The notes below the pieces were generated by a model that was not told the origin of the DNA, ran no database searches, and saw only the letters and a program-made list of their open reading frames with translations. DNA of 64,000 bases from Isoetes taiwanensis (taxonomy: Eukaryota > Streptophyta > Lycopodiopsida > Isoetales > Isoetaceae): contig JAJEKV010000748.1 of assembly GCA_021234155.1 (NCBI GenBank), forward strand, positions 1 to 64,000, read 5' to 3'. Of the stretch, positions 13,322 to 26,140 are shown piece by piece. The first letter of the stretch is position 1, and each line of letters opens with the position of its first letter. A program made the translations under genes and the position numbers.

Positions 13322-16300
13322 TCACACAATTCCCAACACATAGAATGATCTCAAAGTTCTTTGAGATCACCCCAGAAAAACCACTGTTGCAGTGCTGCAA
13401 AAGATTCCACCTGCATGTGCATGCTAGTCTCCAATCAACAAAGCAATTGGGAGTTTTGCCCACTCCTTCATTTAACCTTAAAGGCGAAGACTAAGAAGAA
13501 CTGCTATTTACAAGAAAAGTCCATTTCAATGGATAATATTAGTACAAAGGAGACAATAAATATGGGTGTTAGTATTACTATCATTATGTCATACTGAAGC
13601 ACATTAAACTTATATTTACCATACTAAGATGAAATTTTAAGATTCTTTAATTACAAGTAACAGTAACTGCTTCCACCATGTCATTGGTAAGGCTGCAGCA
13701 TCTAAGAACAAACATTCAATTTCAATCATTGGGATTTCAAATTCTGGCTACCATCAAAGTACTTAGCAAAATTATTACAAACAATAACAATTTCAAATAA
13801 GCCTCACGTTGCTCGTCAAAGACCATGACAAGAGCCTCGCAGTGTTCAGAAGAGCCTGTCCCCACTCACTTCTGCTTCAACTTCTTGTTGAGTCAAGGGA
13901 GCTAGCCAAACTGATAAATTTGCTGTGTAGTATTTTGTATCGATTGTCCAACTGTGTGGCAATAGGAAATATAACATTTCAAAAGACCAAATATAATAGC
14001 AAAAACACTAAAGTTCATGAAGATGGAAGTGTGATCAGCTATTTTTAACACGCAGGTGTTCATTACTATTCTGACTATCTCCTAAATTGTCTACATTTCC
14101 ATGGTACAATTCGTGAACAGTGACCCATGACAAGTCACCCCAGCTGAAGATGGGAATTGAAAGAAGACCATACATCGAAATCAACCCTGCAGGGATAGAT
14201 CCGTCGAATCGAAATAAGATCAAACAGGTCAAAATTTGTCATGCTGGAAAGTGTGGAGTAAAGTGACCTACTATTCAAATGGTACGTTTCCGACGGGAAG
14301 GAGCTCCCCACCATCAGTATGCTTGGAGTGCTAAGAGGGAATTGGCCGGAACAGCGGGATTCGCTCCCATACCCATTTCTTCTAGCTATACCGTGGATGA
14401 AATGTGAACAAAATGCAGGGTTGCGAATTGGTTTTTGTGAATTGTTATTTATGTGGGTGGGAGGGTTGAGCCCTTTTTCCACGACACTAAGTCTTATATT
14501 TTAGAAGATATCGTTGGGCCAAAAAGCAAATACGACATGTTGGTTTTCGACATGTCTTATCGCTTATTCGATACAAATATAGAGTCTTATTTTCTTCCGG
14601 AAACCCCGCCACACAAAATAGGACGTTCAATCCTATCAATCAGAGGTTTTCTTAGCCACAAATTTAGGGTAAAAAAAAGGTTGGAGGGGGAGACCCGGAA
14701 TGGAAAGGAAGCCATTATCTGTTATGCTAGAAAATCAATTATAAGACATGTCTTATATTAAAAAGTACATGTCTTATATTTAAATAATGAAAAACTAATT
14801 TTCGGCATTAATGTCCTATACATGACATGGGAGGTTGGAACCAAGGGTGTCTTATAAAAATGTGACCCTGAAAATAAAGATAGGCGTGGAAAAAGCCTAA
14901 TAGCAGGCATAAATTGTATGAATCCTCGTGCTGGGGATATATTTGTCACGGTGGGGTTTCGCGGTGAAATTATAGTCGCGTATACAAGGCTGGCTCTGGC
15001 GGTGTTAGGCATGAAGAGGTGCCAGCGGCTTGGCGCTATTGACGTATCACCCGGAACTCAAGTAGCAGTCTCTAGCAATGAAATAGGTGGCAAGTTAGGC
15101 GAGGTAAAATCATTTAGAATAAGTTTTAAAAACTTGTTAAAATATACAGGTTAAAATCAGATTCGTCAAGCGTAAAAAATCAGTTAAAACAGTTGAAACA
15201 ACATCTTCATTTCATAAAAGAAAAATATTCCATGTGGCACATGGTATTTAGTGGTTTCTGTTTGAATCTTGTTTTCACATGCAAAAAGTATATTTAGGCC
15301 CTCCTCATCCTCTTCAGGGACAGAGGCATCCCTCGAACCACGGGCTCTCGGGGCACCAGAGGCACCCCTAGCATTAGTCCCAGTCATGGGTGGCATTCGC
15401 CTCCCAGCATGGATTACGACTTGAGGCGCTGGTCTGCATCTGCGTATGCTTCATGGCTTTTTAACCAAGCCTTGATGACCAAGTAATGGAATCGGGTTCT
15501 CTAGTACTAAGTTGGATTTACTATTCGTACAGTCTGCATGATGCAGGTAAAACTAACACGTCTTTCCTGTGAATTCCTTGACTCCACGTTCCCTATTGGA
15601 ACGGTGAACAATCCATGCACAATGATAGGAAGAAGCGGATATTGGGATAAAAACGAAAATGCTCGCTATGGTAGTTTGTTGCCACAAGCGATTTATCCTC
15701 TGTGCTTTTACATTTTATAGCTGTTTTAGTAATAAAAAGATTGATGGACGGCACCACGGTTTGCGTAGTCTGAAGTCCGTCCGTGAGCTTGCCTTTGGTA
15801 CGAGATTTAAATTCCTCGTTTGAAATTCAAAAATATACAGGACCTGCGTTATCCACCAGATGTTGATCCCTCTTTGTGCATGTACCGTTTTTTGCTTTCT
15901 ATTATTTTTAAAAGTGGGTTCCTTATCACCAAAGCTTGTAGAAGGTACGGGCCATTAAAGTGCATCAAGTGGTCTGATCAATCAAACTTTTATCCTTAAC
16001 GGCAATTCGATGACTTCATCGACGAAAAGTCTAAGAACTTCCAGAAAGTTAAAGGCGAGAAATCTCTTAGACGGACTATATCAGGATATTCCATTTGAAT
16101 CAAGAGATGATACTGGGATAAGATTTTTTGATAACGCCGAGTGTTTTGCCAGCTTGCAGTTCAGGGTTTTGGGCAATTCAGATGCCTCAGAATCATGTGG
16201 TAAAAGTCCAAAACTTTCGAGAAATTTGGGAAGTCTACTTGAACTATATCGGATATAGAACCCTCTGGTGAGTCGAGATAGATACCGTGATGGCCCAATA

Positions 16301-17980
16301 AAGATTTTTTGGAAGTAACTTGCTGAAGGCGGGGACTTTTAGCCCACTTAACACCGTTTAAAGAGTTTTGGTGGAACGGTCTACTAAAATTAGATGGGTC
16401 AACCAGTAACTTTCAGGTATGATGAAATGTGATTGTGTCATGGCTTCAATAAACCACTAGCCAAAGATTGTTCTCCAGCGGATTCGATCACCTATAAAGC
16501 TTGGTGTGTTAAGAATGCAAAATCAACTACCATAGGAGTCCATTGATCATGGCTCAGATGGCAAACTTGCTTTTGGATTGAGTCGGCTATCACATGAATC
16601 AATCATTGACAATAAAACTAAGAATGCAGGATGAGCGGGTGGTAGATGAGACCATAGGGATCTCTCCAGTGATGCAATATTTGTTCGGTAGTGTTCTCAC
16701 TTGTAGATGTAGATTTACTTCTTCTATCCTCTTCAGGTCTTTGTGCTAAAGTGGCCCATAAATGTAACTGCCTTAGTCCAAAGCGATACATGGTGGTTTT
16801 ATCAATAATCATTTGCTGCTGAATTCCATTCTTGTCCATCCTCGGCAGTCCCTGAACCCTTTGCAGGGTTGGTGCCTCTTTCCCTCTTCTTTAAAGAATC
16901 TTCGACAATCCTCATAAGATTCCATTCATTTCCATTTTGATGCGATATTCGCATCAGAACCATCCCAAACAATTTTGGGTTCATTTCGACATAAATTCTT
17001 TGCTTGCATTCACCAAAAAAGCTTTATATTTTTCTTGGTCGTATCGACATCTGAAATAATTGCAGTATCACAATATCATTGCGATTCTTACGATTTTTTG
17101 AGAAAAACCATTTTCAAACTTAGATGGTATCTCCATGAGCATTCCAGAGCCTCTGCTTCTCTGAATTTTCAATGGAGATTCCAATTTCACTGGCAGCAAC
17201 TTATTTTAAATTTTATCATGCTTGTGGCGGGTTAAAACTAATTCCAGGCATATGAACATTCAAAATTTAAAACTATCCAAAACCATTTTGAGAAATCATA
17301 ATTCAGTTCAAACTTATCCATTCCAAAATCCATTTTTGGGGCTTTCCATTCAAACGCCGAATCTTCCATGAGGATGTTGTCCATTTCAGATTCTAGAACA
17401 ATCTTGAACATTCTAAGCATTAGGGTTTTGAGATACCCACTCGAGTATGGCAACCGGCCCCGTCTATTTTCTATAGTCTCCATGGGCGGAGTTCATCCCC
17501 ACGGCGGCGTACGGCGGCGTGAGGCCTCCACGACACCAATCCTTTATGATAGATCGATGAGGAAGAATGGATGGGTCATTTATCAAAAAATCTTCCCTCG
17601 GGGCCGTCCTAGGCCTGGGAAGCGTAAAATACGCCGGCGTAAAGCACATGACATCAAATCAAATAAGAATCACCTCGAGGGTGGCTGCATCTACATGTAA
17701 ACCCCTCCAATAATATCATCCTCACATGGGGTCCTACCCAAAGGCACCGGACTCGAGGTATGGTGGCGGCTTGGGCCTCGAAGTCAAGTGTTGGGCGAGA
17801 ATTCATAAAAGAGTGGATTGGGTTGGCATAGGAACATGGATGTTGTCAAATCCGGTGTAGTACCCCGTGGCGTCTTCCCTGCGAGGCAAGTCGTCCATTT
17901 CACTAGGTGTGGAGAAATTGGGATCTTCTTGTTTCTTATAGGACATCCAAAGAAGAATCTGCAGGACCCCGATTTCAATT
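13322..17980. other. No gene recognised; repeat-like patches
   Basis: Short ORFs on both strands have no family resemblance. Around 14,490-14,870 the motif GTCTTAT recurs (with ACATGTCTTAT at about 14,559, 14,749 and 14,768), and GGGTGTCTTATAAAAATGTG appears at about 14,845, suggesting a decayed DNA element. Around 16,020-16,260 two segments sharing ACTATATCxGGATAT look like diverged duplicates. The rest is featureless by eye. Confidence 0.35.
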
Positions 17981-17989
17981 TGGCGGCCG

Positions 17990-20650
17990 TCTATCATTTC
18001 GTATAACTCTGTTGTCTCCAATACTTCCCTGCGGTTAGAATTATTGCCTCTTTAGGAGACTTACATGGAAGACCCCATGGATTTTGGCGGTGCTAGTAGT
18101 CCCGGTTTGTGTAGATTGATTACCTACTCTTTTTGGTTTATCTGAGCAGCCCAGCCCATCTTGGAGCAAGTTTCTTGTAATTGCCAATCTTGAACATACA
18201 CCTTGACATTGATCTTCAGCCATACATTGTCCCCAACTTGGAACTCTCTTATTGTTACGTGCTTATTTTACTCTTCCGCCCGGCTTCTTCGCTGCTAGAA
18301 GATATCCTCTCACTTCTTCTACAATTGTTGCATGTGGATAACTGCTGGCATACTTCTACCTTGGACCGCGGGATTTGCCGAAGTGCTGGGATCAAGCATT
18401 GGTGGCGTGGTGATCATGAGCGGTGACATTTGAGGCGCTCTTGCGGTGCTGTATTGTATGCAAATTACCAAGTGAATATAATCAACCCCTTTGATGAACA
18501 AGGCGTAATTCCTCAAGCATATCTTGGTAGTATCCTATTAGTGCGCCCGTCGCCTTATCCGTTTGAGGATGATACAACATGCTTATCGAGGCCCGTGCGG
18601 ATGGTGATGAACAAGTCTTGCGAGTCTTCATGAACTTTGAATCTCTATCTCAAATATTATTATCTCTCTTGGCATCCGGAGGGTGAAAAGATCTCTTTGG
18701 TGAACAATCTGACATTATCTACTTGAATTAATACGCAATATGCCGCGACACAAAATGTGTGCCATCTTTGACAATTTTCCACTACCACCATCAAACCTTT
18801 GCCCTTATGGTTTCGAGAACCTAATAAAGTCTATGCTTATTACACTCCCATTTAACATTGACACATGTAATGACTCTAATGCTCTACAAGGTGGAGTTGT
18901 TCTACCGATACGCTAACATAGCTTGCCTCAGACGGGAATATTGGCTATGTTGCTTCTTCATTAGGGGCCAGTAGCTCGCCCCAGGATCTTAAAAATAGGT
19001 CTTCATAAAACACATGCGCAGGCTATTGGGCTATTGTGGTGTTATGGAGTATCAAATTCCCGACTCAGGTGACTCCCCGATACACACAATTTGTTCTTAT
19101 GGTACAATAGGGGTTGTCTTTCTTCTTCACAAAATGCTTGAAAGGTTTTACTCTCTTTGTCGATTCTTGCCTCCTTAGAAAGGCTTTGCTTCTTTGAAGT
19201 CTTTCAGTCCGTTGGCTTAACATTTCTTCTATCTTCTTGCCAACTCAGCGATGAGTATTTGATGTACATTGCAATGGACTCTATAGTCAAGGGTGCCCCT
19301 TGAGGCGCATCTTAACCAAGTTGAGCTTGCAGGGACATACATGATGACAAAATCGTACTCCTCGGGGAACTCCATCCATCTCCTTTGTCTCAGGATTTTG
19401 TGTGGTTGGGTGAAGATATATTGTAGCCAGACTTTTGATGGTCGTATCTATTGAAACTTCCTTCCAATAGATAATGCCTCCATATTCTCAATGCTCTCAC
19501 TATTGCTAGCAACTCCTGGTCATGGATTGGGGTGTTTTGGCGTCGTTCATCTTCCTTGAATTATCGCTAACACCCTCTCTTCTTGCATTAAAGACCGGCT
19601 CTATTTGCAATCTTGCTAAAAATCTGTTGCCACCAACTTATCTTTTCTGGGTGACAATACTAAAGTGGGGCGGTCGTTAAGCTTCCTTCAGCGTCTCAAA
19701 TGCTTTAGCATTAGGCCTTCCTTTGCCAATGACTCACCCAATCTTTTATCTTTCCACTTTGGTGAGGAGTCCGTTAATGGGCGTTATTTACCTTTGTAAA
19801 GTTCCTTACAAACTTTCGTAATACCCCAGAAACCCGAGAAAGCTCCTCACTTCATGGATGTTCTTTGGTCTTTGGCAAATCAATTACCACTTCAATCTTA
19901 AGTAGGGTCGGTGGAAATCCCTTCTGCGTGATCCACATACCCTAAGTATTCTATCCCTTTACTGCATCGTGGTGACATTTAGACCTTGCGCCAAAGGCGA
20001 TGCCTCCTCAACTTTTCAAGTACTTTCTCAGAAGTATTGGGCATGCTTCTCCAAAGATTTTGCAGCCAGGCTAAAATGTCATCGAAGAAAATATGATGAA
20101 TATGTCTAAAGGCTTTCAGCGGAAAAGCGTCGTTCATTCCTCGCGGGCATGCCGGTCGCGTTGGACATTCAAATGGCATCAACGTATGAATTCATAGCTA
20201 AGCGCCTCTCATCACGAATCTGATCTCCCATGGATATCATCTTCCTTCATTCTGATCACGGTGGTGGCCTGACCCCAAGTCTATCTTGAAAACCCAACCC
20301 TTTAGGTTGATCCATCAAAATCATCGATCAAGATAGCACATACTTGTTCTTGATGGTATGCTTGTTCAATTGGATGAGTCGATTGCACGTCTGAGACTTT
20401 TATCTTTCTTCTTGACAAAAGTATTGGCGCTCGAATGGAGGCAGCTAGGTCTTATAAGCCCTAGGTCTAGCAACTCCTGCAATTGCTTTTTAATTCCATC
20501 AACTCACGAGGGTGGCGTTGCAGTGGGGTGCCTTTAATTTACTTGGTACATTTGCTTTTGCTCTACATCTGGTATGCGATTAAGTCTTCCTCAAATCAAT
20601 TGCCTATTGAACCTTGAAATCTATATGGACATTTTGGCTCTTAAGATACT
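17990..20650 (-). mobile_element. Ty3/gypsy LTR retrotransposon pol remnant
   Basis: The minus strand carries gypsy pol in order. Reverse transcriptase shows MPFE (for MPFGL) near 20,180 and the catalytic-region match FFDDILAW near 20,080. RNase H follows with GRPNAKAFETLKEA near 19,710 and LRQRRWMEFPEEYDF near 19,350-19,400. Degenerate integrase lies at about 18,700-18,900. The integrase C-terminal end IHGVFHVSLLKR sits at about 18,045-18,085; this motif is usual before the tail or chromodomain of plant gypsy elements. Numerous stops and frameshifts show it is dead. No LTR pair, primer-binding site or gag was identified, so the ends are uncertain. Confidence 0.75.
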
Positions 20651-20787
20651 ACGCATTTAACGTTCTAAGTTACGCATGAATATTAGTTTTCGAAGATTAA
20701 CATTACATCATTGATTCTTAGTTATTCTATTAAAATGGCCATTAAAGGCTAATTAGCTGACAAGTAGCAACTAATTACCTTGCAACA

Positions 20788-20935
20788 ATGCAAATATAAT
20801 AGCATTATAACAGGGGGGTTTCTTTTGTGTTTTTGTCTTGTTTTTCTCTTAGGTTTTCATATGATTTGGTGGCATTATTCATCAGGTGTACTAAATAGTA
20901 TTTCTAGAGTGCACCCTTTTGTAAGCCCAGATTGA
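20788..20935 (-). repeat. Dispersed repeat R2 (minus copy)
   Basis: The reverse complement matches the copies at 30,025-30,152 and 33,232-33,355. It contains GCACTCTAGA(A/T)AT, CAAATCATATGAAAACC and an AC-rich run, and ends in CCCCTGTTATAATGCTA. The shared end suggests the terminus of one mobile family; its class is unknown. Confidence 0.55.
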
Positions 20936-21171
20936 TTTTAGAAAGGGCAAATCACGTAGTGAATATCCTCCCATTAGTTTAAGGTGTTTTATGGTTTTAG
21001 GGTTTTTAGGTAATCTTCATCCATTTCAACCCATTTAACTTATTTGTTTATTTTTTATTTTTCTTTTTAAACCTAGCGATGCGGGTTACAGATAGCTCAC
21101 GAATCCGGCCTCCGGCCATAGAATCCACCCAAATCATCAAGGTACATCCCGTTTTGCCTTCTTAGGGATTC

Positions 21172-21550
21172 TTTGATCATTCCGGGAGAGATCGACTAAA
21201 TATGAGGAGCTAGACAGGAAGGACAGGGCCGCAGGAGGGCTTTTGGGGTGGAAACTAGTAGTGGGAGGTGTGTTTAAGTGCCTTCACCTCCATCCCGGCT
21301 ACTTTCTGCATGATGGTTGGCAATGGAGTGGGGATCTTGGTTTCCCCCTCTTTTCGATTTTGTTTTCTTAAAGGTTCTTAGATCATTTCGGGGAGAGATC
21401 ACTAAATATGAGGGAGCTAGACAAGGGAAGCAGGCACGGAGGGAGCTTTAGGGTGGAAACTAGTAGTGGGGAGATGTGTTTTAGGTGCACCTTCACATCC
21501 CGAGTACACTTTCTGCATGATGGTTGGCAATGGAGTGTAGATCTTGGGTA
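21172..21550. repeat. Two-copy direct repeat, about 175 bp each
   Basis: The segment at about 21,172-21,342 is repeated at about 21,372-21,550. Shared text includes GGGAGAGATC, CTAAATATGAGG, GGGTGGAAACTAGTAGTGGG and TTTCTGCATGATGGTTGGCA. It lies directly upstream of the PPR pseudogene. Confidence 0.8.
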
Positions 21551-21848
21551 TGGTAGTTGTCACCATCTTGTTTGCAGCCCTTGGGTTCATGTCCCCATGC
21601 ATCAGGGGCATGTTGCTCCTGGGAATGGATTACGCTCTATCTTTTCACAGGTATTGCTCTTTGGTTATGTGGCTTGCGAGATTATAGGCTGTGGAGTTGG
21701 GTGATGGAATCATTGGCTTGGAGCAAAAAGCAGGACTTAATTCAATTTCTATTTTTGGGTGACCACCTTATTAGATCTCTATTCTTCCTTCAAAAATTTT
21801 AGGAAGCAAAGAAAACTTTAAAAAGCGGTTAACATCCTTTGTATATCC

Positions 21849-23290
21849 ATGGAAAGCAATAATATCGACTCATCTGACCTTGGATATTGTGATGTTGCAC
21901 TAAATTGTCTGAGAGAGATGGAGGTCATGTCAAGTGCAACAAATTTTGTCTATCTTCTTTTGTCTCTTGAAAGCTTGCGAGGGGTGAAATTGGATTTGGA
22001 GCAGGGAAAAAATTTCCATGATGATCAAATAATAAAAGTCCTTAGAATTAATCACGTTCTTTATGCATGCTCAATGTGGGACTTTGGAGGACACACAGTT
22101 GCAAGCCTCGGACTTTGTGGTGCATGATTTGCCAAAAGGTTGACACAAGGGTAACACGGATGCTTGGACTATGATGGTGGCATGCGTATTCGGCATGGTA
22201 GAGTGACCAAGATTTTATTGTTTTTGGATTATGCAAAAGAAAGGAATAAAAGCAAATCAAGTGACATTTTTAAGCATTTTGGACATACAAATAGGGGAGC
22301 TCATCCATGGGCGGATAGTTAAAGTGGAGTCAACTTTGATTCTACATATTCTAAGCGAGATGCACCATGAACTACCACAATGTCCGGATACATCAATCCT
22401 GGCCCCGTATGTTTGAAGCCTCTGGACACCTCGTTTTCGATTATGCTTATGCTCATTTTATGATTGGGGATACCTATGATTTTAGATGTCAAATTGAGTT
22501 TGCCTAAGGTTTTAATGGTATATCGAGCCTCTATGATTTAAGCAAAAAGGTTTTTAGAATATAAAAGCAAATCAACCTCTACTAAAAAACTCAATGTTAA
22601 TAAGGCTACTTTAACCAATCTAACCCGGTGAGCTAATGTGACTTTTTTTTTTTATCTTAAATCCATGTTTTTTTTTATAATAACCCATTGAATTGTTTTA
22701 GGGATGGTCTATGGTTTCAAGAATTATATCTATATCAAATCCCCTGGAACCCCTGTTATTTTTACATATTCATCCTTGGCGGTAATCTTGTTGATATGTA
22801 TTGTAAATCACGGATCTTGTTACAAGCATGTATAGTGTTTAACACATTGCCATATCGGATGTGGTATTATGGAATACCATCATTGGAGGATATACACAAC
22901 ATGGAGAAAAGCTGTCTTGCTGGGGTTCTTCACGAGAATGCACCGGGATGGTTTAAAACCAAATAAGGTTACATATTTATCTGTTCTAAGGCCTGTGTTG
23001 CCAAAGGAAATATTGAACAAGGCAGTTTCTTTACAAAGAAGATCATGCAGAAGGGCATTCAATGTTATATTTTTTAGTGCCCTAAAGTATGTGGTAGTGT
23101 AGGGGCCATAGAGCAAGGTAAGCTTATTCACAAACAGATTTCTAATAGACGTGGATGTCACACTAGAAGTGCCATAATTGATATGTATGCAAATGGTGGT
23201 AGCCTTAAAGGCCACATGAATATATGAAAAAATTAGATCGAATATCATTTCATGGAATGCAATATACTCAACATGGTGAAATTTATCTTG
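21849..23290 (+). pseudogene. PPR protein pseudogene (PLS class)
   Basis: Pieces of pentatricopeptide repeats occur in order but in different frames. These include MQKKGIKANQVTFLSIL at 22,231-22,281 with ELIHGRIVK just after, NLVDMYCK near 22,787, ACIVFNTLPYRM near 22,830, FTRMHRDGLKPNKVTYLSVL at about 22,929-22,988, and further degraded repeats to about 23,270. PPR proteins bind organellar RNA; PLS arrays of this sort act in mitochondria or plastids, often in C-to-U editing. Many frameshifts, stops and a poly-T insertion near 22,644 destroy the frame. It is related in style to the intact gene at 53,338 but is not an obvious direct copy. A MITE lies immediately downstream at 23,367. Confidence 0.8.
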
Positions 23291-23366
23291 GCTTGTTTTC
23301 CCTCGTGGGTTTCTTATTTGTTTTGTTTGTTAGGGCAGGAGCCAGAAATTTTGATGTAATCAACAA

Positions 23367-23804
23367 TAACTACTATTATCGATAATTAACACAAACCATT
23401 GCATCTAAGCATTTAAATTAAAATCCCCCTTGAAACCCCCCTTTGGTTTACGGTGTATATATTCACCACGGGGGGGTTACTCGAGACATCGAGAGGTATC
23501 GGATGGGCATATTTATTTGCCCTTTATCGCCAATCTGGACCCGTACATAACAGCGATCCTCGTTGTGGGGTATGCTGGCTGGATTTTTGTATCACAGTAT
23601 ATGAGGAGTTTATAAAATACTATAAGGTTTGAAAAATATTGAATAGTGTTAATTTGTACATGTATTATATCATTTTGGGGCTCTCGCTGCCCTAAATGCT
23701 TGCCAGATATTGAATATACCCAAACCAAAAGGGGGTTTTAGGGGGATTTAAATTTAAATGTGTTAGATGCAATGGAACATGTTTGTTAATGTCAATGGTA
23801 GTTA
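23367..23804. mobile_element. Long-TIR MITE, near-complete copy
   Basis: The left end TAACTACTATT and right end AATGTCAATGGTAGTTA form inverted termini. Internally, AAATTAAAATCCCCC on the left mirrors GGGGGATTTAAATTT on the right. The centre carries the family core (TTTGCCCTTTAT, GTGGGGTATGC, GGGGCTCTCGCTGCCCT). Flanking TA on both sides fits a TA target-site duplication. No ORF is present. It is the same family as 58,947-59,367. Confidence 0.8.
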
Positions 23805-25899
23805 TATATTAGTTTTTACATTAAAAAAATTTGGGCCCTTAGATTTCTAACAAGCTCAAACAAATAAAATCAACAAAGAAGAAACAAAAAATAGCAACAT
23901 ATCTTTGTGTAGAACTATAAAAACCTCTATTTCTATTTGCAATGCAATATCGAGTTGACTAGATAGCTTAGCCATTGTACAACCTTTATTTGGAAAGAGA
24001 CCAATAAGCTTACATCAACATGATAATAAGACTCGTATTCATTCAAAGGAATATGCAAGGTAATCATCCAATTATGGCCAATTACAAAATGGCCACAACC
24101 AATATCTGCATCCCCCGGGTATTGGTTCAAAGCGATACAAAAGTACCACAAATATTCAACCAAACTATCCATTTTTTATTCATAGACTATGAATTGGGTG
24201 TACAACTTGAGGATGAAGGCATCCACTATAAAGCCATCCATTATCCACGATGTCGAACTACAATGAAGGAATGTAGGAATCAATCCACAGAGTGCAACAA
24301 CAAATCACTTGGTACAAATGATGTTTGATTTAAATGCACACACAATACATTTTATGATTCATGGGCCAATGGGCCATCACGGTATTTAATGCGACAACTA
24401 GCCATGGATTCGAGAAATTGATGCATATATTACGATTGATTTTACTTAATCTCTTCACCTATTCGATTATCAACCTTATATAGGACAATCTTACAGTATT
24501 CAGCGCGCAAAACCAGAGAGCCTCTCTCTATATTCCCTGACCTTTTTTAGAACAAGGCATGCATGAGCAAGAATATGGAAATTGTGCTCACCAAACACCA
24601 CGAGAAAACTAGAGCCCGAATCTCAGGCGATAAAAGGTGATGTGATATCGAGAAATCTTTGCACCCGCAATAAGTTTACTTTTCATCAAACATTGAGTTT
24701 GCTGGAATGTACTTGATAATTGATCCTAGTTCTTGCTCAGGACAATTTGTCTATGCTACAAAAACAAAGCGAAAAGCAACTTACCATTGATATTGGAGAC
24801 TTAGCCATTGGCGTGGCACTTAGATGGCACTTCCATTTTGTAGCCATAACGGTTCAAAAACCACACCCGCGAACAATATAAAATGGCCCATGCTTGTTTT
24901 GCTTCTAACTCAACTTTTGCATACCACGGATGCCAGGAAATTACAACGATTACAGCGGGAAACCCCCTGGAACACCAAAATTTTTCTTTAGGAATCATCT
25001 CGGTAATCAAACTCTGGCCGGAGAACTTTCGCACCTTTAACCAACACAAATCAGTTGGTTCTTGCCTTCAAAAACTTTTGAAGGCCTGGCTCGACGCGAT
25101 AGCGCACCCTCTCCATCAAAAGGGTGGACATTTGGGTAAGTCTAGAGTCGCATTCTTAGCAATTCTCCAAACTGCGCCCGTCCCCACAGGCTACTTGCGT
25201 TGCACTTTGCCCTGGTATTTAACCGTAATCAATTGCATAGTAAAGGGCTTTTCCGGGCGTGCACGGTTAAAACAAATCACGAGAAGGATAGAAATAGATG
25301 GATATGACTTACAATATTGATGCTTGCGAATTTGGCAGCAAACAAAAATCTTTTGAACCACGGATCATCTATCTTTGAAACCCTTTGTTTGATTTTGATC
25401 GCGTTCTCTAACTAGATTATCCACATGGGATTCTGAATGATGCGGAACTACTAAGATTGCAGCTCTGGACCATTTGCCGGTCAGGGTCAATCTATAGCCC
25501 TGCCTCTGGTAGAATACCATGCATGGATTGGAGCACAATCTTGGCGATACCCATTCGCTTTGGCGATGCGGTTAATGTCCTTTGACATTCAACACATCTT
25601 TGGCTTGCCGTGGCCATTGCTTCGCTGAAAGCGAATCTGAAGCGGTGCACCGTCCGAGGTATGAAGGTCATGCATGGCATCTGGGACGCATCCCCACGCG
25701 GAAAAACCATATGCAGTCTAGTAACACAAACAAATTATTCCCTAAAATTATCCTCCATAGGGCCTTCCCATTCTTGAATATCTCAATCTTGGTGTAAACT
25801 AAAAAATGTCATAAAATTAATGTGGCGTATGCATAGAAATCTGCTGATGTGCGATCTTTAAAATCTGACGACCAAATCTTAGCCCAGGCTATAGGAAAA
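23805..25899. other. No gene recognised
   Basis: AT-rich, with ORFs of up to 145 codons (24,883-25,320, plus) that show no known motif. The segment GGGCCCTTAG at about 23,833 resembles the sequence after the MITE fragment at about 30,835, so this flank may itself be part of a repeat. Confidence 0.35.
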
Positions 25900-25952
25900 A
25901 AGCGTGCAAAATACAAAGTAACCCTGATATAATGCTAGATATTCACAGAGTT
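25900..25952 (+). repeat. Dispersed repeat R2 (short diverged copy)
   Basis: AAAAAGCGTGCAAAATACAAAG followed by CCCTGATATAATGCTAGATATTC matches the end of R2 at 30,100-30,152. Upstream similarity fades. Confidence 0.45.
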
Positions 25953-25974
25953 ACTTAACGTGGTATTGGATTGA

Positions 25975-26140
25975 GCATATTGCGCACTTTATTCCTCCCG
26001 ATCTTCCAGGTAGCGTCCTCATAATTTGGTATACGCATTTTTTTATATTATATTTGTATATTAAAGTTTTAAAATATAAAGGTTTTGGGGTATATACTTA
26101 ATGGTGTTAATTTTGTACATGTAGCCAGTCAGTTATATTT
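25975..26140 (+). mobile_element. Long-TIR MITE, truncated fragment
   Basis: The sequence begins at GCATATTGCGCACTTTATTCC. It follows the family core through GTATACGC, ATAAAGGTTTTGGGG and GTGTTAATTTTGTACATG, then is lost. Both terminal inverted repeats are missing. Confidence 0.6.

Noticed and set aside
14490-14880. A second hAT-like element built on GTCTTAT motifs
   Set aside because: No convincing inverted tips or target duplication could be matched by eye.
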